Of a DNA stretch of 64,000 nucleotides, positions 24,251-37,904 are shown in pieces. Location of the stretch: contig CM072886.1 of assembly GCA_037013685.1 (NCBI GenBank), positions 25,117,080 through 25,181,079 on the forward strand, read 5' to 3'. The position numbers and the translations under genes are program-made. Numbering within the stretch: the first letter of the stretch is position 1; the number at the start of each line of letters is the position of its first letter. This DNA comes from Acridotheres tristis. Lineage: Eukaryota > Chordata > Aves > Passeriformes > Sturnidae. Below the pieces are notes generated by a model, which searched no databases, was not told the origin of the DNA, and saw only the letters and a list, made by a program, of their open reading frames with translations.

Positions 24251-27200
24251 AAAAAAGAGAAAATGTCCTTACCTCAAAACACTTTGGAAGCCACACTGGT
24301 GGGCATTAGTAGACTTGCTCCATTCAGTCTGGATTTGGGACTTTCCAATCGCACTTTCAGAGATTTCAGATTTACGAAGTGAACATCTTGACTGTCTTGG
24401 TGTCAAAGTAGAATGAAGCTCGTAAATCAAGTGTAAAAGGAAATCTGCCTCACTCAAAATTGTGTGAAATCCTCTTGTGTCTGATGTTACAATCATTTTT
24501 TATCAGGAACAACCTGCCAAACTACAGAGAAAATGTAGGTGCAAGACTTTCTGGTGGAAACAATAAATTTATGGAATGAAACTCTGTGCCTTTGCCTCAC
24601 TGTAGTGTGAGACTACACTTTCTCTCACATAGAAAATGTTCCTATAAATTGTGCAAGTAAACATGGGAGTTTACAACAGAAAATGACTGGAAGTGGAAAA
24701 CTGCTTACAGTTATCATGAAAAGTTGATTGAACAAATAGGCTCTATAGCAAAATGCTCTTTTTCCATATTTTTTAAACAAACTTTTCATTTAGTTACACT
24801 AACCTCATATTTCTTCTTTAGTTTTGTGGTGACCTCATTTGAGATAGGTATTAAAATATTTAAGTTATATCACACCAAGCATTGATACCTCTTCAAATTT
24901 ATTAGATCCTGACATTTACGGCATACAGTGGAGGACAAGAATTGTGAATGTGTGGCTTTGAAATTACCATCTTCTGAGTTGCCCTGATCAGTGAAAAGTC
25001 AGACTAGAAAAAGCACCACTGAAGTAATGCATTCCCTCCTTACCATGTTCTCATTTTAGTTTTCCAATCTCAAAAGTCAGCATCAGAGTAAGTTTCAATA
25101 TTAATATAGTTTGCTATTTGGTTAAGTAGTTTGATTCCATCATTAACAGAGGTGTTTTCTTTTAAATTTATTGGAGCTTTATCTGATCTAGAAGAAAGGA
25201 TGGCAACTCAGCACTGTATGTTGGAGTGGATGATGGCTGTTTTCCCCAGAATAATGGGTTTGGGGAAGAGGGCTGTGGGCAGAGATTTGTGTTTATTCTC
25301 ACAGCTGTTTGTGCATCTCATGTATCAACAAAAAAAGCAAAAAGCTCTTTCTTAGTTAGTTCAGCCAAAATTTGGGTGACTGACTAATAGTCTTGCAAAG
25401 GGTCATGTGGAATTTTTGCTAGATTTTTTTGACTTATTAATGAACAGTATAAGAAAAGCATGCCCAAACTTTATTTCAAATGCTTCTTGTTTTTGTTGCT
25501 CACAACTCCCATTTATTAGATATACAAAAAACAGAGCAGCTGGAATATTTTGAAGGAAATAGGTGGTGTATAAAACTTACTTCCCTGCATGATTTCTACT
25601 TTATTTATGAAATGAAACCTGCAGTAAGAGAAATCTTATTGGCAGAACACATACACATTAAAGGCTTATCAACAAGAACTCTAAAGAATATTTCTATTAC
25701 TTTAATTTCTTTAATTTCTTTGTATTAGTACATTTCCACTGCATTTATGAAGCAATATTTTATATCACAGTCTGTGGTATATGTAGTCTTGTATCAGTGC
25801 TTAAAGAGCTCAAATCCCATTAAATTGTAATGGGCATGGTTATTGCATGTGATTGATAAAAGTTAGAAATAAAAATTTGCACTTAAGTCATTTTTTGGTC
25901 ATCAGGGGCAGGTAAATGAGTATTTTGGGATAAGACAAAGCTCAGACTATTAATATATTATATACTTGACATTCAGGATAATATATCATGTATACACATA
26001 CCACATACACTAATATAATTTTTCTAAATTATGGAGTATGGAGTGTTCAACATGATATTCAGGTAACTGAATAAATACATTCAGACAATAGTAAACACCT
26101 GCAGAACAGTTAGAGCTAGAATGGTTTTGGAAGAGCACTACATTTTTGTCTGTCATCTATCCTTTTTCTATGGAAGCTGTAAGGCACCTGGCCACCACTG
26201 TAAGGATCTGAAGAGAACGAAGGAACTGATCTTCAAGCATGCTAGAAGAAAATGGGAAATTACTTTGTTCCCTTGCATCTTTACACACTTTATGTGGAGT
26301 TGGCTGGAAGAGTGGGGAATGTATGCTGTAGTACCAGAACAAGTAGCAAGGATTAGTAGTAATAGGATGATATTTTCTGGAAGTCCTTTGATTTCAGTGA
26401 TATCCCTGAGATAATGTACCTGTTTAGGCCACTTTCCAATGCAGAACACTTCTGTACCTTCAGCTTTAGATATCCTCTCCAGGCGCACCTCCAAACATTT
26501 CTCTGGAAAGGTGACTGAAAACCAAAGACACTGACAACTCAAATTCCACTTACCATCAAGAAGCACACCATCAGGTTCTAGGACTACTAAAAAACAAGTT
26601 CAGATTTAAATCAATTGAACAATTGCCTCTTTTGAAGAGAAGGGCAAAGGCAGTTTTCTTTATTATAGGAATACATTGCAAGCTACACCTGCAGTTAATC
26701 CATGTTTAACTTCTCTACTATTAAACATGTTTTGTTTGGTACTATAACTGTACTTGATATTTGATACCATAACTGTATTGAATCTAGTTCTTTGGTAAAG
26801 TAGTGGTCCCCTTCCTATTCATTGCAAGGCAAAATTCGCAAAATGAAACATTTCTTGACAAGTTTTGTTCCACTTGTGGTGAATCCTCAACTTCTCCAAG
26901 CTCTTTTTACATGTTAGCTTAATATTTTGATGTCTTTATTTAAAACAAAATTCTTAAGATGATAAAGAAAGAATATTCTTGGTCATATCCAATTAATCAG
27001 ATTGAAACAGAAAAAAATAAATTGACAAAAGACAATTGGCTTCTTCCACTGAATTTTAAGTAATCATTGTCATTTTTATCAAGAGATAATTTGGAAGAAT
27101 TCCTACTTTGTTCCTTGATAAAGAGGCTCAGAATATGGGGAAGTATCAAAAGAAACAAAACTCCCCCCATCCACTAAAGCACCCAAAACACTTTAACACT

Positions 27201-28256
27201 TTATTTCAAAAGTGAAAGAAGAAAGATTAGCTTCTGAATATATCAAAATACTCTGATCCATTCAGAGCTATATTTTCCTCATATAAACTTAAGAGGCTGA
27301 GCATAAAGATTCATTCAAAATCTTCTAACCCATAGTTTGAATATTCAAATACACAATGTACACAATGCAAGTATGGTAAACGTGCTCTTTTGAGCAAGAC
27401 AGAGGGAACTCCATGCAACATGAGCAAATGTGAGTGTCACTAGCCACTGAGGGTGCATAGCTAGTCAAACTAGAGGATTCAAGAACTGCGGATGTTTTGT
27501 AATTAGCTTTGTTATCTGGAAGAGTGGACCATAACATGTACAAGGGAAGGCAACTGTGCACTAATATCCACATATCATTACTGTCCACATAAATTATTTA
27601 GCAATAAAATATGTTCCCAGCAGTTTCTCAGGTCATTGAAAGTAAATTAATGAAGTAGATGTAAAAAAGAAAATCATAAACCCGGTTAAGCTGACACATT
27701 GGCAACAAGAAGACTCATTCATTTGATACACAGAGGTTTAGGACTAAAGGAGCACTAAGACAGATTAATAAATATGTGCATTATTATAATAGTACAAAAA
27801 CTTTCTCACTTCTGCCCTCAGCCTTTTTCCTTTTATTTTGATTTTCTTCTGCAGTTCATATACTTTATCGTTCAGAACAATTGGGCTCCAGTTCTCGGTT
27901 ACAATATGACTTGCTCCCAGACACTGAGCTGATAGGTGACCCAGAATTTCTTGAGTGAAACGGCAAATTTATCTCTGCCACATTCAGAGACTGTATGTGT
28001 TGCTAAGCTGGGGGCAAAGGAGAGCTTGTAGAATAAATTTCATAGCTGAAATGATTAAAAATATTATGAACAGATCTATGCATGTTTAAGTTGTTTGCAG
28101 CTCTCTCAAAATTTTGGCTGGCAGGCAGTTGTAAACTGCAGAAGGTGATAAGTACTTTCATCGACTCTAAGTTGACTGCCCTTTGAGGCCACCAGCAAGC
28201 CGTGTGTGAGGACAGGACATTATTCAGGCTCAGGAAATGATGATCTGCATTTCTGG
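24251..28256. other. AT-rich non-coding stretch, nothing recognised
   Basis: No gene recognised. The largest frame is on the minus strand at 26168-26566 (132 codons) and overlaps a 97-codon plus-strand frame at 26121-26414; neither shows a motif I know, and neither has visible splice or promoter context. Around 25920-26060 the sequence is very AT-rich with several ATATAT words. Confidence 0.5.
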
Positions 28257-28270
28257 TCGCCATCTGCTGG
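28257..28270 (-). promoter_or_regulatory. CTCF-like binding motif
   Basis: The minus strand reads CCAGCAGATGGCGA, matching the vertebrate CTCF core CCASYAGRKGGCRS at 13 of 14 positions. CTCF organises chromatin loops, and motif direction matters for loop anchoring. One match of this quality in 64 kb is only a prediction; occupancy and conservation are unknown. Confidence 0.45.
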
Positions 28271-31200
28271 TTTCCTGTACAACGACAAGTAATTGGGAAA
28301 GGAATCTCTTAATGGCAGATCTGATGTCAGGAGCATTGCTGTGAGCATTTCACTGGCATCCCAATATGGGATGTGTGTGTCCTAGACATGAAAGAATAAC
28401 ATCTACTTACCAATCCTAAAATGCATTTTTGAATGTATACATAGCAAAGATCTTCTTCTCACTAACTGAGAATTTGTCTCCTGTTAAGTCCTTGGTAGCA
28501 ATAGAGGAATCACTACTGTCTGAGAGAGTCTTACAAGCCCAACTTTGGCTATCACATTGAAACATTTTTCAACATATTGCTTTTTTTCCCCCTTCATTTT
28601 ATGGGGATATTTTTCTGGTTTTTTTTTTTTTTTCAGTGTTGACATGTTTGCTTAAGATCAATTCCCTTATATTCACTTTTTGGATAACAGTGCACAGAGT
28701 TTTACAGCCTTTCCTCTTTTGTCAGGAAATGTCTTGGAAGCAGAAAGGACTTTTTTTGGTGGAGATTACCTTCTCTGTTGGTATTGAGAAGGAAAGTCAA
28801 ATTTCTAGTCTTCAAGAACATGATGAAGCCAAAGATCCATTGAAAATCCTCTTTTCATATGGGCAGGTTTTCAAGCCTAGATATGCAATTAAAAAACCAA
28901 AGTATAATCTCCAGTTGAATATTTTACTGGACCTTAAATCCTTGATGAAAGATTGAGGTCTTGAAAAACTAGAGGACGAAACTGATAAGCCATAGCTAGA
29001 TTATTGATTTACAATCAATATAAGAAGAATAGGCCTTTATCTAGTAGAGACATTGTGAAACCTAGAGGGGAGGCAAGGGACCAACTATTGAGGTTAGAGA
29101 TTTGGAATAACAGTAGAACAGATGTGATGGGACTGTGTGTGGGAGCACTCTCCATGTTGGGAGAGCTCAGGTAAAGTCTGGATTCAAGGCAGAAGCTAAG
29201 CAGTGGGAAAATAATGATGAGATGATGCTAAACAACATTTAACCACTCTCAGATAGGGAGTACTAAACACACAGAAAGAAAAACCACACAACTGCAACCT
29301 ACCAAAGAGCATAGTTTCTTCAGCTATTGTCAGTTATGATTTTAGGCTGAATAAACCCTTTTTGGACACATTGTTCTGCTTCCAATTTGTGTACAAGCAT
29401 GCAGGTATTGGTACTCTTATGGAGTAAAGAAAACTGTGAATGAACACAGTATCTGAATGTGGGAGTGAAGGGAGTTTAATGGCATTTTGAGAGAGAACTT
29501 GGTTGTTTGTAATTACACAGTACTGGCTCTGTTTATTGTCCAAATATTTTTGCATAAATTACTACCAGATTTTATCAGTGTAAGAAGTAGAGTAAATAGG
29601 AAAAACCTACATACGCATAATAGAATTGTGTATCTATTTCCTGACATTCATTATCATAAATAACAATAGGCTTTTGAAAACAAAAGTATTTACAATATAA
29701 CAGAGAAAATCAGTCTGTACATAGGTAGATATCTTGTATCGTGGTATAGTGTCAATATATATCAGGTTTAATTTCAGTAGAATAAAGGCTTATTTAGTTA
29801 TTTTTCTGCTTGCTCCTTTTGCATCCTAGCATAGTTTGAGTTTTAAATAATTTTCAGTCATAATTTATTGAGAGTCCTAATAATATTTTGCTCTTTCACA
29901 CTGATTCCAACAAGGTTCTGACCTGAATCCTCATGTGTTCCACATCATTTCCTTCTGGAGATTACCAGGCCAAGCCAAAGAGTAAATGAGTTGTAAGGTC
30001 AAGAGTTTCTCACTGTGAGACAACTGCTGAATTCCTGGTAGCTGTGATTGCATCTTTCTATTACACCTTAATCACTATTTGACAAATTTCAAACAGAGAT
30101 TGATAAATTAATGTGACTTATTTTAATTAAGGCAATATGTTGCTTCACTACATGAATATTAAAAATACACAGATCTCAGGAACAGTAAATATGTCTCAAA
30201 AGGATGGTAAAATGATGGAGCTTTAATCATGGGTGACTTGTGTAGATATATCTTCTTTGATTTAAGAGTGGGTATAAATCATTACCTCATAGTAACAGGA
30301 GAGGAAAAGTAGCTTTGAAATTAATATTAATTTTTTTCATCTCAAAATAAGCCTTTTAAGCCTTTAGAAATAAAAATCTTAAAATCTCAGAGGAGAATTT
30401 AATGACTTCACAAATTTTACTATAAAATATACTTTAAAAGCAATAACTCCTTTTTACTCATGCTATTACATTGCTAACTGTTGAATGTAGTTGATGTAAA
30501 TGGCTATGTTCTCTTCAAGAATAATATAATTTTTGCAGGTGTCTGGGAACAAAGGAGTCAGATTCAGAAATCCCTATTGTCCATCTTATTTCTGATATTT
30601 CTACCGGAATTATTCTTTTTATGTAAGGAAACACCCAGACCAACACATTTTAAGCAGCAGAGCTTTGGTGAGGTTATGTTAAAACACACTAAGTTCCACA
30701 GCAGTGAAAAAGAGAGGGATAAGTCTAATACTTGCAGGCCACTCTAAAAGATTAGGTATTCATTTAAAATTCAGATTTGGCAGTAAAAACAGAATAAGGC
30801 TCTGACGGTGCTTCTGTATGATCAAGAGGAAAGTATAATCACTCTTTCACTACACTCACTATAGGAATACCTGCGTGTTCAATTACTCATCAAAACTATG
30901 GTTTGTATTAAGATCTCAGGCAACTAAGGCTAAAGTCTTTTTTGGTTCATTTTTGCCAAATCTCAGGAAAATGTTTGTTGTTTCCATCTTGTAGATGCAG
31001 AAGGTTAAATACAACCTCTACCCAAATTTGCATGGCCCTGTGTACAAGGGATACAAGGGATATGTTGTCTGGTGACTCTTTGTTTTCCTAGCTATATAAA
31101 CTCTACATTTTCTAGAGATTAATGGAAAGCAACCACCTTAATGAAAACTAATTTTTGCATAATAAATGAAGTTGATTCAAAGCACAAGACAGTAAAAAGA

Positions 31201-34200
31201 TCTAAGTTTATGATATTACTTAGGCAAATGGCTATAAATATTAACTTCTAAAGTAAATTTTTGTTTACATTACATCAAGATAAACAAGGGATGTCTTTAA
31301 TGCCATCAGACTTCTTGAAAATCCAGTGAGCTGTTGAAATAGTTCCTCTGACAATATACGCTATAATATCAATTTTCATTTAAGTCTGCTGTAATCCTTG
31401 TTTGCTTTAGAGATTATAGACATAGTTGATGTGGGAATGAAACGCCAAGTATAGGTCAGATGATGATTTAAGTTACTAAACCTTTGTAGCTCTCTTTCTA
31501 CCAAATCTTTCAGTAATATATGAACTCAAACATCTATAGATTCTAGTACAGCAGTTCAAAATTAATCCTTAAAACAGGTGGGCCTAAGATTGACTTTGGT
31601 ATAAATGTAGAAGCAGAGTTTGAATATAATGTCAGTGATTAGAATTCACAGGGCATTCCACTCAAGATTAATCTGGAAATTGAGCATGTAGGGCGTAGTT
31701 GGAGGAAGTCAGTTATTGAAATAAAATACATTTTTAAAGTAACTAAAATGTGCTGATGACACAAATGATAAGGGAGGGATATAGAAGAAGAGAAACGTGC
31801 TACCTAATTTGTAAGCAGAAGAGTGATAGCAATGTCCTCCATTCTAACAGTAAAAATACTATTGTAATAAAAAAATATCACTTTAGGATTTGCAAATAGG
31901 AACAACAAATAGATATGTCCTGTGGTCCTTGTTATCTAAGATAAATCCTCCATCCATGTTCTCAACTTGGGCTCAAACCAAATTCAAAATACTTTCATAT
32001 CTCAAGAAAGCCCAGTTGACTCTATTAAATGATGAAAAGCACAGCATTTCTCCTAACTGCAGGTTGATACCAGATATATTTTTTTCTTAGATTCTAGGAA
32101 ATGCTAGCATATTCTATCCCTGTCATAAAAATATCCAGCCAAATTGCAATTTTCATGTCTATTTCATAAAAGATTTCATGTCTAGCAGAATATAAAATGA
32201 AATCTTACCGAGGGGGTTTCAGCACTGCAGTGGTTGGGGCAACTTGGTATCTCAGTTTGCTGCTCTGGGGTATGTTTAAACTGCATATTGTAACTTGGAT
32301 CAGAGCTCTAGGAATTTCCCTGCTGAAATGGACTTGTGGGCACAGGTCTCCTTGAAAGAAAGAAAGAAGGGAGGAATCCAGTAGCAGGTATTTACAGAGT
32401 GATTTACAAGTACCTGATAAATGGTATTAGTGCTTTGCTACAAAGTCACTGTGTTTGCTGTATTTGCTGTCTTAGGTGGCTCAGCTAACAAACTACTGAG
32501 AGATTCTGCAGTAAACAAAAGATTGATAGTCATTCAGAGGAAGCTGGAGAAAAAAATGAGAGGCTGAGAGGAGGATTTTGAGGTTACACAACATTACGTT
32601 TTTTACTTAGGGAATACTAATGATTATGTGCTCAGCGCTGTCATCTCCTTTAGTAATCAGTAAAGTGTTAAACCTCATTGCTTTGTACATACCATGAAGA
32701 CTAGCTTTCTACTTCATGATAATAAAAAATGCTTTAAAATGCTACAGAAACTATGCTTGCATTTTAAAACATGATCGGTCAAGGCAACAACTTGAGGTGA
32801 GCAGGGATGAGCAGTGGTGAGACACTGGACAAATTCTATTTTTCAAACATCAGTGCAGGTGGTAACATTGAAATACTAGAACACAGAAAGGAGGACTGAC
32901 CCAAACATACTGAAATTAGGCTGACTTTTGTATGACAGGAATGGAATCATCTAATAATAAAGTATTAACACTCTCTGTAGAAGCAGTTAACGCCTATCTG
33001 GGCTGAATTAGGAGACCAGGGTGAGAAATGCTAATGACTTGTTTTAGTTTATTAACAATGAAAACATAATGTTTATGAAGGACTGAATCTAGGCACTACA
33101 CTTCTCCTCAGCTTTCCCATTTGTGAGTACTGCAGCCAGCAATATTGCAGCCAGTATGGAATCCACATTGTACATCTAAAAATAATATTTCAACAAAGTC
33201 AGCATTTGGACAACTGAATGCAGTCTGAGCCCTGATGTTGTTTGGAAGGAGATTCTATGGTGGTTGTAGTATAAGATACAATCACTTTTCCTCCTATAAG
33301 GTATGCAATAGAAACATCCTTAAGTTCTTGAGTTACTTTTCCTTTTCCCAGATGATGGAGTGCTGCACTATGTTGTGTTATCAATGCATAGAGAGACTGA
33401 AATTGCATTGGCTTGCTTTTGCTGCTGTATTTCATACTGCTGTCTAAATTGCTTTCTACTATCTCTCCTGTCTAGACTGTCTAGGTTTCTTTCTGCCTGG
33501 AAAATTTATGGTTTATGTTATTTTGTCCCCATCTAATTGTATTAGCCTGATTTTTTTTCCCTTTGTGTCCTGACCACATTTCTAAATCTTATGTTTTTTT
33601 CCCTACCATCTTGTCCTCTTGTCCTTTCCAGTTCATTCTTACTGTCATAGGCTCATGTCTTTCATGGAGACAGGTAGCAAAATTACTGAGGATCAAAATT
33701 TTAATTTATTTATTAATTAGGTTTTTAGAATGAATGGGGGCATGCATCTTACTGGGAACAGATCATGGAAAAAAATCTGAGAGTGAAAAAATTCTAGAAC
33801 TCCTTCAGTACTTCTGAAAATGTTACTTACAAGAAAGTAGATCTAGGGGGAAGATCAAAGCATAAAAAATAGAAGAAACTTGTTAATGTGAGTTACTGAA
33901 AAGACAGGAAGAATTTGGACATGGAGGATGCCCAGAATTTATTTACTTTACACTAAGCAAATACAAATATTTTACAGAGTTTATATTTCAGATGGAAAAT
34001 AATAGTGACAAAGGATAAATAAAAATAAAGAATAAACAACTCAGACGGGCATCCAGAAAAAAGGTATATCCAAATAAAAGGAAAGAGAATGATGAACAAA
34101 AGGGTTAATTCTTAAAACTAAGAGAAATAAAGAGTACAGTGAAAATAGCTAAAAGATGAGGAATCTTTCACTTTGTAAATAAAAATAGAAATACAGCTTT

Positions 34201-34427
34201 CAGTCACATTAATAATGAGATAAAATGTGGAGGCTTATGCAACACATCAAAAATATCAGGAATGTGTATGAGGCTAAAACAAGTCTGTGAACCAGAGCGG
34301 AAATGAATATTTTAATTACAGTTTTAATTCAGAGAGTAACACATATATGTAATGCATATATGTATGTACTCATGAAACAACATATTGAATAATGAAAACT
34401 GCCAAATTTGGGATGAAAACACACATC
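28271..34427. other. AT-rich non-coding stretch, nothing recognised
   Basis: About 6 kb with no gene seen. The longest frame is 28636-28956 on the plus strand (106 codons) with no recognised domain; it begins just after a T15 run. Weak MIR-like words near 30985 and 32620 were considered and not called. Confidence 0.5.
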
Positions 34428-34829
34428 TAGAGAGTCTGGAGTGGCTGAGGGAGCTGAGGGTGTTTCACTTGGAGAAAAGGAGGCTCAGGGGAAGCCTCAT
34501 CATTCTCTACAGCTGCCTGCAAGGAGGTTGTAGGCAGGTCAGACTCTAATCCCAGCCAGCCACCAAAAAGACAAGAGGACAAAGCCTCAAGCTGTGCCAG
34601 GGGAGGTTCAGGTTTGATATGAGGAGGAATTTCTTCATGGAATAGGTTATTAAGCATTGGAAGAGATTGCCCATGGAGACTGGGGAGTCACCGTTGCTGG
34701 AAGTGTCCAAGAGACAATTGGATGTGGCACTTAGTGCCATGGTCTAGTTAACAAGGTGGTTGATCAGTCTAAAGTTGGGCTTGATGACCTTGGAGGTCTT
34801 TTCAAATCAAAGATTCTGTGATTCTGTGA
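34428..34829 (+). mobile_element. CR1 LINE, 5'-truncated 3' end, plus strand
   Basis: Clear avian CR1 3' end: the coding tail AGGCTCAGGGGAAGCCTCAT, the block GGGGAGGTTCAGGTTTGATA, then GTGGCACTTAGTGCCATGG, TTGATGACCTTGGAGGTCTT, and finally the tandem octamers GATTCTGTGATTCTGTGA at 34812-34829. The element lost its 5' portion, as most CR1 copies do. The minus-strand frames 34427-34657 and 34546-34740 inside it are antisense shadows. Substitutions such as ACTCTAATCCCAGCCAGCCA relative to the usual pattern suggest moderate age. Confidence 0.95.
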
Positions 34830-35829
34830 AAACAATATTTGGGGTCCTAATTGCTTAGAATTGAACCAACTTTTAACAATGCTAAAACAATTGGAAAATA
34901 ATTTGCAAATCAAACAGTGATTATTTCAGTTAGATCTATCCTAGGGAATTGAATTTAGGACATAGAATGCTACAAATAAAATACTAAAGATGGTATCGAC
35001 TTTTGAAAAAGGAAGTAGTGGGGAAGTGGTCAGGAAATATCTGCTCACTGTTGAGAATGCTATATGTAGGAAGCAGGTGTAAATGGAAAGTAAACTTAAA
35101 ATTACAATGTTTTATGAAGGGTAATTTCTAATAAATTAATATAATTACTGCTAAGATAACTGATTTTTTTTAAATGATATATTTATTAACTTTCTTTGGT
35201 CATGTTTAAGGAAGTGCTTCTGATTTAATGCCACAAGTAATTGTTGAAGTGAAGACAATGGGGTGCATGGAGCTTGTTGTATGGTGAATAAAAAGCTGGC
35301 TAAGACAAAGATGATAATTCCTTGATATTAATTACAAAGGAAATGGATCAATCACTTTTTGTTTTCTTTGGATGCTGGGTGTTTTTAAAACCTCTGTTCA
35401 ATATTTTCTTTAATGGGCTTGATGTTTTAGAAAAGTAGAGTTTATACCAATCCAAAACTTTCTACTAGTGTGAGGAACCACATGGTTGTCATGTGGTCTA
35501 TCTTCACGGGATGGATAGCAGTGAGACAGAGCAGTACAAGATCATGTATTTTGGAATGGATAGCATAATACTTCTTATAAACAAAAGTAGTTAATCAACT
35601 TAATGTGATGGAAGGACAAACGTAAACGAAAAAAATTATGGTCAAATTTCAGCCATGGAAAAAGGTGGTAGTCTTGCAATATATTGTGTGGAATATTTTC
35701 AGGAGAAATATTCCAGGCACTGCATAGTTGCTTTACAAAGTTATTAGTAGGAGCACGTTTAAAATACGGTATTACTCTGTTAAGCAATCTGTGTTTAGAA
35801 CAAACTAACAAAATCCTCCAAGACTGGAA
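34830..35829. other. non-coding stretch, nothing recognised
   Basis: No gene or repeat recognised. A minus-strand frame at 35575-35958 (127 codons) runs into the old LINE to its right and is antisense to it, so it is unlikely to be a gene. Confidence 0.5.
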
Positions 35830-36200
35830 CAGGAGCAAAGGAGGACTACTTGTATAACTAGGGGAAATGGAAGACTTATCATATATAAAGAGATTAAAGG
35901 GAATTGATTTGCTCAGCCTAGCAAAATAAAAGTTGAGAAGGGTATGATTATTTTTCATAAATACATTCAGGAAATAGATGCAAAAGCATAAATACTGAAG
36001 GATCGTACTTGCAGAAAATTAAACGGATACAAATGTATAAATTTAAACTAGAAATTAGAAATAGTTTCCTAATCAACAAAGAAGGATTTGGATAGGCTTA
36101 GCAATGGAGGAATCTAAATTGCTTCTAAACTTGATGAAGCAGATGAGTTCATGGAAGGTATTTGCAATATGACAGGAAGGATTCTGATGTAAAATGCAAA
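35830..36200 (+). mobile_element. old CR1-like LINE 3' region, strongly diverged
   Basis: The order of blocks matches the end of ORF2 and the 3' end of an old CR1 subfamily: TATATAAAGAGATTAAAG, then TTTGCTCAGCCTAGCAAAAT, then TGAGAAGGGTATGATTATTT with CATAAATACATTCAGGAAAT, then AAATTTAAACTAGAAATTAG with TAGTTTCCTAATCAACAAAG, then GATGAGTTCATGGAAGG and TATGACAGGAAGGATTC. These correspond to the 'cttgttcagtctggcaaa', 'aggggagacttaattatg', 'taggctggaaatcag' and 'aaattcatggaaggg' regions of the family. It is much more diverged than the other three CR1 copies. It belongs to CR1 or the closely related L3 group; the boundaries are approximate. Confidence 0.65.
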
Positions 36201-37697
36201 GAATTTTTTTGTCTGGCTTTTTTTTCTTTAGTCTTGCTTCACTCAAAATGCTTTTATTCCCTCCATTCCATTATAGTAGTTTCAATGAAAAAGACGCAAC
36301 AAAACTCAGGTTAAGTTTTGTGCAGTAATTTCTTCTTCCACTTTCAAAGTGGTCCTAAAAAGTTATTCCATCTTGTCATCTCTGAATAGTAGATATAAGA
36401 AAGAATACAATTCTAATTAACTATTCCATTAAAAAGTGGATATGTCTGAATGTCAACACGCATTGTGTTTTTCGTGTGTTATTTTAAAATGCCTTTATTT
36501 CCTTATTTACTTTTCAGTATTTCTGCCCACCCTCAATCCTCATGTCTTACACACACAATATTAACCGTTCTCCAGTGGTTGTCAGATATACAGGTTAATA
36601 AATCTTAAAATTAGAAAACATTGCTTAGAGTCATAAAAAAGATGAAAAAAAAAGAATAGCATGGTGTGGTACTTACTTGGAAGGGGGAATTGAAGGATTT
36701 GGGAAACTATTTCAGTGATACCAGGTCATCCTTTTGCATGGCTTCTTTTGATAGGAGAAGACAGGGAAAGTCAAACAACCCAAATGAACATGGTGAGATG
36801 TGACTATGAAAAAGTGTCCAATACAGTCCTGACTTGTATTTATGACTGTCCAGAGTAACAGCTCTGTGCTGTAAGTGCAGAGATTCAAACTAATATTTTT
36901 AGATTCACAAACTGTGCAGGGACAGTAAGAACATTGTGCGTAAGCTAAATAGGAAAAAGTTGAGATGATCATACAATGAACATACTTAGGTACACAAATA
37001 TTTTAGACGAGATAGGTTGTGAATGCCTAGGTTGTGGGAACCATTTTGAGGATTCCCATTGAGGAATCCTTTTGAGACCTACACATTGAAAGTTCCAAAG
37101 CATTTAGACATATAAACATCAGAAGAAACACTAGTAATATGGGAATATAATTCGGAAGCAAATGGATGTTTTATCCAAATTTTGGATATAAGCATCAAAG
37201 ATCATCTAAGTTCCACTGCTGAAAATCAGATATTGGATTATTTGTATCTTGTTTGGTAATTTTTTCATTTTTTAACATGGCTGATATTCTTTTAGTATGA
37301 TAGATAAAATAATATACGAATAAATGACCGCATAAATACAAAGTCAATATTTTTAGATATTGAGCTATTACAAATGTTCTCTGGAGAAAAAACCAAAGGG
37401 GGAAAGGGCTAAAAGTGGTAATTCACCTGAGAATAAAATTGTCCCCAGCATAAAGAGGAAGAAAGCATAGTGGTCTCTTAAAGTACTCAATGAGCATTGA
37501 ATTCTGACCAGGGGATTCATGAGGACATAACTGAAATCACATTGGTTCTCCTTTCCTGCACTCCTTCCGGGTTGGGGACTTCAATTTGTATCATGGGGTC
37601 TTGCTGTGCATGCACTTGGAATGTTCAAACAACATAAGCTGAACATTTATTTTTAAAAATACAAGTTTGACTACAATTTCTTAATAGGGTTGGTAAT
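36201..37697. other. non-coding stretch, possible CR1 tail remnant at 37195
   Basis: No gene recognised. AAAGATCATCTAAGTTCCAC at about 37197-37216 resembles the complement of a CR1 3' block (AAAGATCATCTAGTTCCAAC type), which would make 37160-37230 a tiny minus-strand CR1 end; the flanking match is weak. A small inverted word pair GAGGATTCC/GAGGAATCC lies near 37048-37070. Confidence 0.4.
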
Positions 37698-37701
37698 AAT
37701 A

Positions 37702-37897
37702 AATATAATATAATATAATATAATATAATATAATATAATATAATATAATATAATATAATATAATATAATATAATATAATAAATATAATATAATATAATAT
37801 AATATAATATAATATAATATAATATAATATAATATAATATAATATAATATAATATAATATAATATAATATAGTATAGTATAACATAACATAACATAA
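37702..37897. repeat. (AATAT)n pentanucleotide array, about 39 units
   Basis: About 196 bp of tandem AATAT (equivalently TATAA) with one phase slip near 37780 (AATAAATAT). The right end degenerates into two TATAG units and three AACAT units, showing point-mutated copies spreading by local duplication. The three overlapping minus-strand frames that read as Ile-Leu-Tyr-Tyr repeats are artefacts. Just right of the array ATATTATATTATTTATAA is close to the complement of sequence at its left edge. Confidence 0.97.
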
Positions 37898-37904
37898 ATA
37901 TTAT

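Noticed and set aside
26168..26566. 132-codon minus-strand frame
   Set aside because: No recognised motif, overlapped by an opposite frame, no supporting signals; length is possible by chance in 64 kb.
30970..31030. MIR-like words (TTTCCATCTTGTAGATG and CAGAAGGTTAA)
   Set aside because: Only one short block resembles a MIR core; the flanks do not continue the match.
32610..32680. MIR/L2-like word TATGTGCTCAGCGCTGTCAT
   Set aside because: Single short match with no continuation in either direction.
37160..37230. CR1 3' end on the minus strand
   Set aside because: One 20-base block fits, but the octamer tail and the rest of the 3' end are not visible; mentioned only as a possibility.
37625..37895. 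Minus-strand frames of 69-86 codons reading Ile-Leu-Tyr-Tyr repeats
   Set aside because: They are direct translations of the AATAT array; three overlapping frames are open for the same reason.
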